From Candidatus Solirubrobacter pratensis (GTDB lineage: Bacteria; Actinomycetota; Thermoleophilia; Solirubrobacterales; Solirubrobacteraceae), in the NCBI RefSeq assembly GCF_000425945.1, contig NZ_AUEK01000003.1, positions 558,001 to 622,000 of the forward strand: 64,000 nucleotides of DNA, given 5' to 3'. Below the pieces are notes generated by a model that worked only from the letters and a program-made list of their open reading frames with translations, ran no database searches and was not told where the DNA came from. This document shows positions 58,451 to 64,000 of this stretch, in pieces (within the stretch, counting starts at the first letter, position 1; every line of letters starts with the position of its first letter). The position numbers were made by a program, and so were the translations under genes.

Positions 58451-59542
58451 ATGGCCGTTCGCGAGCGCGTGCGCATGGCGCCGTCCGTCTTCCGCCTGCC
58501 GGTCGAGAAGCTCCGCGACGGCTACTACTCGGACGCGTACTTCAACCTGACGAAGTCGCTGCTGGAGGCGGACGACCACCATCCGCGCGTGCTGATGCAG
58601 GTCTTCCAGCGCAATGAGTCGATCCTCGGCGGCATCGACGAGGCGATCGCGGTGATCAAGCAGGGCGCGGGCCACTACGACGGCGATCGTTGGGTCGACG
58701 GCTGGGACCGCCTCGACGTGCGGGCGCTGCACGAGGGCGACGAGATCTCCCCGTGGGAGACCGTGCTGACGATCGAGGGCGACTACGCGGACTTCGCCCA
58801 TCTGGAGACCGTCTATCTCGGCGTGATGGCACGCCGCACGTTGATCATGCGCAACGTGCGCGAGGTCGTCGACGCCGCGCGCGGCAAGCCGATCCTCTAC
58901 TTCCCCGCCCGCCACGACCACTGGCTGGTGCAGACCGGCGACGGCTGGGCCGCGCACATCGCGGGCGCGATCGGCGTCTCGACCGACGCGCAGGCGTCAT
59001 GGTGGGGCGGCCGCGGCGTGGGGACGGTCCCGCACGGGCTGATCGCGGCCTACGGCGGCGACACCGCCTTGGCCGCGCGCAAGTTCGCCGATCGCTTCAA
59101 GCGCGACATGAACGTCACCGTCCTGGTCGACTTCGAGAACGACTCGGTCAAGACCGCGCTCGAGGTCGCCGAGGTGCTGGGCGAGGACCTCTGGGGCGTG
59201 CGGCTGGACACGTCCGACAAGCTCGCCGACGCCTCGCTGCAGCGCCTGCACGGGACTGCGGCTCCGACGGGCGTCGCCGCCGAGCTCGTGCACCTGGTGC
59301 GCGACGAGCTCGACGCTCACGGCCTCCCCGCCGTGAAGATCGTCGCCTCGGGCGGCTTCAACGCGTCGCGCATCCACGAGTTCGAGGAGGCCGGCGTGCC
59401 GGTCGACTCCTACGGCGTCGGCTCGTCGCTGATCCGCGGCGCGAACGACTTCACGGCCGACGTGGTGATGGTCGACGGGCGCCCGTGCGCGAAGGTCGGC
59501 CGCGAGCTGCGCCCCAACCCGCGCCTGGAGCCCGTCCGCTGA
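58451..59542 (+). CDS. pncB: Nicotinate phosphoribosyltransferase
   Basis: A 363-residue enzyme of the nicotinate/nicotinamide phosphoribosyltransferase family. Motifs: LRDGYYSDAYFNLTKSLLE, GDEISPWETVLTIEGDYA, FPARHDHWLVQTGDG, VLVDFENDSVKTALEVA and KIVASGGFNASRI, which bind PRPP. It makes nicotinate mononucleotide for NAD salvage. pncA, which supplies nicotinate, is encoded at 63223-63762 on the other strand. It begins 11 nt after uppP. Confidence 0.9.
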   Translation: MAVRERVRMAPSVFRLPVEKLRDGYYSDAYFNLTKSLLEADDHHPRVLMQVFQRNESILGGIDEAIAVIKQGAGHYDGDRWVDGWDRLDVRALHEGDEISPWETVLTIEGDYADFAHLETVYLGVMARRTLIMRNVREVVDAARGKPILYFPARHDHWLVQTGDGWAAHIAGAIGVSTDAQASWWGGRGVGTVPHGLIAAYGGDTALAARKFADRFKRDMNVTVLVDFENDSVKTALEVAEVLGEDLWGVRLDTSDKLADASLQRLHGTAAPTGVAAELVHLVRDELDAHGLPAVKIVASGGFNASRIHEFEEAGVPVDSYGVGSSLIRGANDFTADVVMVDGRPCAKVGRELRPNPRLEPVR

Positions 59543-60609
59543 CTCTCGCCGGCCTCGAGGCGCTCGTCACGGAGCTGTGCGCCGTCCCGGCTCCGTCAGG
59601 CGCCGAGGCGGAGCTCACCGGCCTGCTGGAGCGGCGCTGGGCGCCGCGCTGCGTGGAGGTCCGCCGCGACGCGGTCGGCAACCTCATCGCCCGCGCGGGC
59701 GGCGCCGGGCCGCGGCTGCTCGTGCAGGCGCACATGGATCAGGTGGGCTACCTCGTCCGCCACGTCACCGACGAGGGGTTCCTGCTGCTCGACGGTTCGC
59801 AGGGCGACCGGCGCATGGGTCCCGAGCGGCGCCACCCGGTCGGCCAGCCGGTCCGCGCGCTCGCCCGCGACGGCTCGTGGCTCGAGGGCCTGCTCGCCGC
59901 GGCCAGCGGGCACGTGCTGACCGCGGCGCAGCGCGAGGAGCATCGCCTCGGCTACGACGACTTCTGGGTCGAGCTCGGACTCCCGGACCGCGAGGCCGTG
60001 GTCGGCGCCGGGATCCACGTCGGGTCGCCCGTGGTGTTCGCCGCGCCGGTGCGCCGGATCGGCGAGCTGCTCGCCGGGCCGGCGATGGACGACCGCGTCG
60101 GCCTCGCGCTCATGGACGCGCTGCTCGACGCGGTGGCGGACGGGACGCTCGGATGCGAGCTGTGGCTGGCGGCGACGGTCCAGGAGGAGAACGGGCTGCA
60201 CGGCGCCCGGGCGCTCGCGCACGCCGAGCGCTTCGACGCGGCGATCGCGCTCGACGTCGGCCTCGTCGGCGACATCCCGGCGGTCCAGGAGCGCGAGCAC
60301 CCGACGCGCCTCGGCGCCGGACCGATCGTCGTGCACCGCGACACCGGCATCGTCTACGACCGCGCGCTCAGCCAGCACCTGCTGGCGCTCGCCGCCGCCA
60401 ACGGCGTGCCGGCCCAGGACGGGCTGTTCGCCGGCTACGGCTCGGACGGCCTGGCGCTGGCGGAGTCCGGCTCGCCGACGGCGCTGCTCACGGTGCCGAC
60501 ACGCTACACGCACACCGCGTTCGAGACGATCCACCCGGGGGATCTCACGGCGACCGTCGAGCTGCTGCGCCTGCTCGCCGCCGGCGGGCCGCCATCTGGC
60601 AGGCTGTGA
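59539..60609 (+). CDS. M42-family metallopeptidase (glutamyl aminopeptidase/endoglucanase-like)
   Basis: A 356-residue cocatalytic zinc aminopeptidase. Zinc ligands by motif: H in VQAHMDQVGY, D in GPAMDDRVGLAL, E in VQEENGLHGAR, D in AIALDVGLVG, H in TRYTHTAFETIHPGD. No ATG or GTG lies at the expected start; CTG at 59539 overlaps the preceding TGA as CTGA and has GGAG 8 nt upstream, so a CTG start is likely. A GTG at 59485 would add 18 residues not typical of the family. It removes N-terminal residues from peptides. Confidence 0.85.
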   Translation: MTLAGLEALVTELCAVPAPSGAEAELTGLLERRWAPRCVEVRRDAVGNLIARAGGAGPRLLVQAHMDQVGYLVRHVTDEGFLLLDGSQGDRRMGPERRHPVGQPVRALARDGSWLEGLLAAASGHVLTAAQREEHRLGYDDFWVELGLPDREAVVGAGIHVGSPVVFAAPVRRIGELLAGPAMDDRVGLALMDALLDAVADGTLGCELWLAATVQEENGLHGARALAHAERFDAAIALDVGLVGDIPAVQEREHPTRLGAGPIVVHRDTGIVYDRALSQHLLALAAANGVPAQDGLFAGYGSDGLALAESGSPTALLTVPTRYTHTAFETIHPGDLTATVELLRLLAAGGPPSGRL

Positions 60610-61268
60610 GCGTGGAGCTGATCGAGCGACTGCTGGGAATCGACGTGTCGGCGCTGTCGGACGCCGACAAGACTTTGCCCGTGCTTGACCCGGGGATCCG
60701 GGCCATGATCCCCGATGTGCGGATGGCGGGCACGGCGTTCACCGTCCTCGCCGAGGACGACCATCTGCCGGTGATGAGCGCGCTCGCCGAGGCCGGCCCC
60801 GGCGACGTGCTCGTGATCGCGACCAACGGCGGGTCGCGCGCCGTCTTCGGCGAGCTGTTCGCGACCGAGGCGCACCGGCGCGGGCTGGCCGGGATCGTGG
60901 CGGACGGGTTCTGCCGCGACCTCCAGGGTCTGCGCCGGATCGGGCTGCCCGTGTTCGCGCGCGGTACGACGCCGCGCTCCGGCACGACCGTGTCGCGCGC
61001 CGCGCTCGGCGCGGCGATCCGCTGCGGCGGGGTGGAGATCGGCCCGGGCGACATCGTGTTCGGCGACGACGACGGCGTGCTGGTCGCGCCGGCGGCCGGC
61101 ATCGAGGCCGCGCTGGAGGCCGCCGAGCTGATCGGCCGCAGCGAGCGCGCCATCCTCGCCGCGCAGGCCCGCGGCGAGGCGCTGCACGGACTCACCAACC
61201 ACGCCGATCACGTCGCGGCGCTCGACCGCGGCGAGTCCAGCGCCCTGGCGTTCCTGGTCGATGCCTGA
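60606..61268 (+). CDS. RraA-like protein (HMG/CHA aldolase family)
   Basis: A 220-residue RraA-family protein. Core: VRMAGTAFTVLAEDDHLPVM, GDVLVIATNGGSRAVFGELF and GIVADGFCRDLQGLRRIGL with the RD pair that binds metal and substrate. Class II aldolases of this family cleave 4-hydroxy-4-methyl-2-oxoglutarate or decarboxylate oxaloacetate; RraA proper inhibits RNase E. GTG start overlaps the peptidase stop by 4 nt, and the aminotransferase start overlaps its end by 8 nt. Confidence 0.85.
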   Translation: MSVELIERLLGIDVSALSDADKTLPVLDPGIRAMIPDVRMAGTAFTVLAEDDHLPVMSALAEAGPGDVLVIATNGGSRAVFGELFATEAHRRGLAGIVADGFCRDLQGLRRIGLPVFARGTTPRSGTTVSRAALGAAIRCGGVEIGPGDIVFGDDDGVLVAPAAGIEAALEAAELIGRSERAILAAQARGEALHGLTNHADHVAALDRGESSALAFLVDA

Positions 61269-62466
61269 CTTCGCGCACGCATTCGCGCGCCGGACGCGCC
61301 TGCGCGGCGGCGACGAGCTGACCGCGATCCTCGCCGGCAGCCCGCCCGGCGTGCTGTCGATGACCGGCGGCTTCCCGAATCCGGCGACGTTCGCCACCGA
61401 CGAGCTCGACGCGATCGCCGGGCGGCTCGTGCGCGAGGACGCCGCGGTCGCGCTGCAGTACACGCCCTGCACCGGCATCCCGAGCGTGCGCGAGTACCTG
61501 ATCGAGCGCCAGGAGGAGCTGCAGGGCCGGCGCCCCGCGACCCGCGAGCTGATGGTGACCAGCGGCGGGATGGAGTGCATCGCGCTGATGTGCCAGGCGC
61601 TGATCGATCCGGGCGACGCGGTCGCCGTCGAGGCTCCGACGTACCTCGGCGCCCTGATGGCGTTCGGCGCCGCGGAGGCCGAGGTCGTGCCGGTCGCGAT
61701 GGACGAGGACGGCCTGCTCGTCGACGCGCTCGCCGAGCGGCTCGAGGCCGGCGTGCGCCCGAAGTTCCTCTACACGATCCCGGACTACCAGAACCCGACC
61801 GGGCGGACGCTGCCGCTCGAGCGCCGCCGCGCGCTGGTCGAGCTGTGCCGGCGCCACGGGGTCCTGATCCTCGAGGACGTCGCGTACCGCGAGCTGACCT
61901 TCGGCGGCGCGTCGCTGCCGACGCTGTGGTCGCTCGCGCCGGACGTCGTGCTCCAGGCGGGGACGTTCTCGAAGATCCTCTTCCCCGGCGTGCGGCTCGG
62001 GTGGGCGGCCGGTCCGGCGGACGTGATCGCCGAGCTCGCCGCGGCCAAGCAGAACACCGATCAGTGCGCGGGCGGCCTCGGGCAGCGCCTCGTGGAGGAG
62101 TACGGCCGCGCGGGCGGGTTCGAGCGCCACCTCCCGGCGGCCAGGGCGCTGTACGCGTCGCACTGGGCGGCGCTGTCGGGCGCGCTCGCTGCGACGATGC
62201 CCGCGGAGGTCTCCTGGACCGAGCCGTCCGGCGGCTTCCTGACGCTGGTGACGCTGCCGGAGGGCATCGACACGCTCGCGCTGCGCCCCGCCGCGCTGGC
62301 CGCCGGCGTGGCCTACGTCCCCGGGCCGCCGTTCTACGTCGGCGACGCGGGCGCGAACACGCTCCGGCTCTCGTTCAGCCACCTGGGCGAGGCGGACCTC
62401 GCCGCCGCGGCGGAGCGCCTCGCAGGCGTCGTGCGCGAGGCGCTCGAGCGGCGGGCGGCGGCCTAG
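61261..62466 (+). CDS. PLP-dependent aminotransferase (fold type I, LysN/ARO8-like)
   Basis: A 401-residue class I/II aminotransferase. Markers: LQYTPCTGIPSVREYLIERQ, MVTSGGMECIALMCQALIDP, TIPDYQNPTGRTLPLERR (Asn contact to PLP), and the Schiff base Lys in GTFSKILFPGVRLGW. Homologs transaminate 2-aminoadipate, aromatic or branched amino acids. It is the last of a peptidase-RraA-aminotransferase unit, which suggests amino acid or peptide catabolism. Its TAG stop is inside the left arm of the MITE-like element. Confidence 0.92.
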   Translation: MPDFAHAFARRTRLRGGDELTAILAGSPPGVLSMTGGFPNPATFATDELDAIAGRLVREDAAVALQYTPCTGIPSVREYLIERQEELQGRRPATRELMVTSGGMECIALMCQALIDPGDAVAVEAPTYLGALMAFGAAEAEVVPVAMDEDGLLVDALAERLEAGVRPKFLYTIPDYQNPTGRTLPLERRRALVELCRRHGVLILEDVAYRELTFGGASLPTLWSLAPDVVLQAGTFSKILFPGVRLGWAAGPADVIAELAAAKQNTDQCAGGLGQRLVEEYGRAGGFERHLPAARALYASHWAALSGALAATMPAEVSWTEPSGGFLTLVTLPEGIDTLALRPAALAAGVAYVPGPPFYVGDAGANTLRLSFSHLGEADLAAAAERLAGVVREALERRAAA

Positions 62467-62633
62467 GAGCCTGTTGGACTTTCCCCGCCGCGCGATGCGG
62501 CACGCCCGCGGCGCCGGATTGGCCGGGCCCGTGCCCAGGAAGACGCGCCGGTATGCCTAGGCACGGGCCCGGCGCCCGGCATCCACGGGCGCACCACCTC
62601 GCATCGACGGATCGAAGATCAACAGACTCCTAG
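62463..62633. mobile_element. 171-bp MITE-like inverted-repeat element
   Basis: The ends are CTAGGAGCCTGTTG (62463-62476) and CAACAGACTCCTAG (62620-62633): a 14-bp terminal inverted repeat with one mismatch, counting the outer CTAG. Inside, the arms stay partly complementary up to a perfect 13-bp stem, CCGGGCCCGTGCC (62523-62535) and GGCACGGGCCCGG (62560-62572), around a 24-nt loop. CTAG at both edges could be a target duplication (YTAR-type sites are used by some IS families). No ORF. The TAG stops of both flanking convergent genes lie in the CTAG edges. It may also act as a two-way terminator. Confidence 0.65.
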
Positions 62634-63226
62634 ATCAGCGGGACGAAGCGCACGCGCTCGAGCGAGGTCCGCTCCAGGCCCGCGGCGCCGCGGCGCAGGA
62701 GCACGAGCCGCTGCTCGCCGTTCTCGACCGGCGCGACGAGCCGGCCGCCGGGGGCGAGCTGTTCCTCGAGCGCGTGCGGGATCTCGGCGCCGGCGGCGGC
62801 GACGTTGATCGCGTCGAACGGCGCGGCGTCCGGGAAGCCGCGCGTGCCGTCGCCGACGGCGAGCGTGACGTTGTGCACGTCAGTGGCCTGCAGGTTGCGG
62901 GCGGCCGCCGCCGACAGCGCGGCGTGGCGCTCGACGCTCCAGACGTGCGCGACCAGCCGGGCGAGCACCGCCGCGTGGTAGCCGGAGCCGGTGCCGACGT
63001 CGAGCACGCGCTCGTCCCCTTCGAGCTCGAGCAGCTCGCACATGCGCGCGACCACCAGCGGCTGGGAGATGGTCTGGCCGCAGCCGATCGGCAGCGGCGC
63101 GTTCTCCCACGCCTGCTCGGCCAGCTCCTGCGGGACGAACGCGTCACGCGGGACGGCGGCGATCGCCTGCAGGACACGCTCGTCGACGACGTGCTTGCGC
63201 AGCGTGGCGAGCAGCTTGTCCTTCAC
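62630..63226 (-). CDS. pcm: Protein-L-isoaspartate O-methyltransferase
   Basis: A 198-residue SAM-dependent enzyme that repairs damaged Asp/Asn residues in aged proteins. VPRDAFVPQELAEQAWENAP, GCGQTISQPLVVARMCELLE and the SAM motif VLDVGTGSGYHAAVLARL are diagnostic, with LAPGGRLVAPVENGEQ near the end. GTG start overlaps pncA by 4 nt. Its stop TAG lies in the right edge of the MITE-like element. Confidence 0.93.
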   Translation of the reverse strand: MKDKLLATLRKHVVDERVLQAIAAVPRDAFVPQELAEQAWENAPLPIGCGQTISQPLVVARMCELLELEGDERVLDVGTGSGYHAAVLARLVAHVWSVERHAALSAAAARNLQATDVHNVTLAVGDGTRGFPDAAPFDAINVAAAGAEIPHALEEQLAPGGRLVAPVENGEQRLVLLRRGAAGLERTSLERVRFVPLI

Positions 63227-63762
63227 ACGATCACGCCTCCGGCCGCGCGGATCTCCTCGAGCGCCCGCTCGGAGTCGCCCGGCTGCACCTCGACGCCCCG
63301 CACGCCCGCGCCGTCGACCGTGACCGCGAACCCCTGGCGCAGGCCGTCGAGCGCCGTGTGCTTGACGCAGTAGTCGGTCGCCAGCCCGACGATCGTCAGG
63401 GTGTCGATCCCGCGCTCGCGCAGCAGCGACTCCAGCGCCGTCCCCTCGAAGCCGCTGTAGCCCTCGGCGTCGGCCGTCACGCCCGTGTCGATCACGTCCT
63501 CGACGCGCGAGCGGTCGAACGCCGGGTGGAAATCGGCGCCGGGCGTGCCCTGGACGCAGTGCGCCGGCCACGGCCCGCCCTGCTGCCGGAACGAGCGGTG
63601 ATCGGCCGGGTGCCAGTCGCGCGTCGCGACGACCAGGTCGAAGTCGCCCGAGGCGGCGAGGGCGTTCACGCGCGGCGCGATCTCGTCGCCGCCGGCGACG
63701 GCGAGCGCACCGCCGGGGGTGAAGTCGTTCTGGAAGTCGACTACGACGAGCGCGCGGCCCAT
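63223..63762 (-). CDS. pncA: Nicotinamidase
   Basis: A 179-residue isochorismatase-fold amidase that converts nicotinamide to nicotinate. Active-site Asp in LVVVDFQNDF; zinc site in ATRDWHPADHRSF; catalytic Cys in GLATDYCVKHTALDG. It feeds pncB at 58451. It overlaps the upstream dehydrogenase-like gene by 22 nt and pcm by 4 nt, forming one transcript. Confidence 0.93.
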   Translation of the reverse strand: MGRALVVVDFQNDFTPGGALAVAGGDEIAPRVNALAASGDFDLVVATRDWHPADHRSFRQQGGPWPAHCVQGTPGADFHPAFDRSRVEDVIDTGVTADAEGYSGFEGTALESLLRERGIDTLTIVGLATDYCVKHTALDGLRQGFAVTVDGAGVRGVEVQPGDSERALEEIRAAGGVIV

Positions 63763-64000
63763 ATCGTGCCCGCCAGGTCCTCTTCACCGTGGCCGGCGGC
63801 GATCGCCTTGGCCATCTGGTCGCGGATCGCGGCGGGGAGCGGCAGGTCGAGACCTGCCGCGCGGGCGGCTTCGTCCACCAGGCCGGCGTCCTTGGCCGCG
63901 TGGGCGAGCGGGAAGCTCGGCTGGAAGTCGCGCTCGATCATCGCCGTGCCCTTGAGATTGGCATACGGGGAGCCCATCGGGGCACCGTCGATGATGTCGA
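63741..64000 (-). CDS. 3-hydroxyisobutyrate dehydrogenase-family protein, C-terminal part
   Basis: The gene starts outside the window; the visible 86 residues are the all-helical C-terminal domain of beta-hydroxyacid dehydrogenases: LKGTAMIERDFQPSFPLAHA, then KDAGLVDEAARAAGLDLPLP and a helix AIRDQMAKAIAAGHGEEDLA. The family oxidises 3-hydroxyisobutyrate, tartronate semialdehyde or similar with NAD. It overlaps pncA by 22 nt. The catalytic Lys region lies upstream, so the substrate cannot be judged. Confidence 0.85.
   Translation of the reverse strand, partial: DIIDGAPMGSPYANLKGTAMIERDFQPSFPLAHAAKDAGLVDEAARAAGLDLPLPAAIRDQMAKAIAAGHGEEDLAGTIWAARSS

Noticed and set aside
1..64000. tRNA, rRNA, CRISPR arrays, prophage or complete insertion sequences
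   Set aside because: No cloverleaf-like sequence, spaced direct repeats, transposase or phage structural gene was seen. The only mobile signal is the MITE-like hairpin at 62463-62633.

Overview
The window is very GC-rich, uses many GTG starts, and packs genes into operons with 1-8 nt overlaps. Together with the lineage-typical secreted proteins (FG-GAP repeats with a FecR-like C-terminal module, RTX repeats, CARDB/Rhs giants), this points to an actinobacterium of the class Thermoleophilia, order Solirubrobacterales (relatives of Solirubrobacter, Conexibacter or Baekduia). That placement is inference from protein style. No rRNA, tRNA, CRISPR array, complete insertion sequence or phage is visible.

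Region 1 (1-6.3 kb): the end of a branched-chain amino acid ABC ATPase; a VapBC-like toxin-antitoxin pair with its own palindrome; a cation-diffusion efflux pump next to a ZIP metal importer that has a DtxR-like operator; a small acidic protein; a lipoprotein HtrA protease; a short peptide gene behind a conserved leader; and a tetR/cupin pair destroyed by a deletion.

Region 2 (6.3-15 kb): a regulator with an HTH and Clp-N repeats, then a gas vesicle operon (SRPBCC protein with a very acidic tail, gvpA, three gvpF/L paralogs, gvpG, gvpO, gvpJ, a short gvpA/J paralog, gvpK and a small unknown gene). It is followed by GlsB-like, YihY/BrkB-like, CsbD-like and small membrane proteins and by a second, orphan gvpA. 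Dyads GTCAA-N6-TTGAC occur both before the operon and before the YihY gene, suggesting shared control.

Region 3 (15-30.7 kb): an FG-GAP protein that has lost its 5' end; a second copy of the short peptide and its leader; a LysR regulator; a short adenylate kinase; a large protein with the N-terminal tag of extracellular contractile injection system (eCIS) cargo, a caspase/CHAT-like His-Cys pair and an SH3 end; a WD40 protein; two DHA2-type drug exporters divergent from a PadR regulator with tandem operators; an EamA/DMT transporter; and an RTX protein.

Region 4 (30.8-51 kb): a secreted double amidase; a catabolic cluster for an unknown sugar acid (MFS importer, four-carbon acid sugar kinase, PdxA-type dehydrogenase, enolase-superfamily dehydratase, quinone reductase); a second eCIS-tagged set including a 1235-residue protein with a co-translated small partner; the lutABC lactate oxidation operon with a 27-bp minisatellite; and an ALDH-FAH-ADH-SDR operon for sugar acid breakdown.

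Region 5 (51-64 kb): a 2135-residue Rhs protein, uppP, nicotinate phosphoribosyltransferase, an M42 peptidase with a probable CTG start, an RraA-like protein, a PLP aminotransferase, a 171-bp MITE-like hairpin sitting on the stop codons of two convergent genes, then pcm, pncA and a partial hydroxyisobutyrate-dehydrogenase-like gene. pncA and pncB together give NAD salvage from nicotinamide.

The most unusual items are the paired short peptides with a shared structured-looking leader, the two eCIS-tagged loci without any injection-system structural genes in view, and the gas vesicle operon with its control elements.
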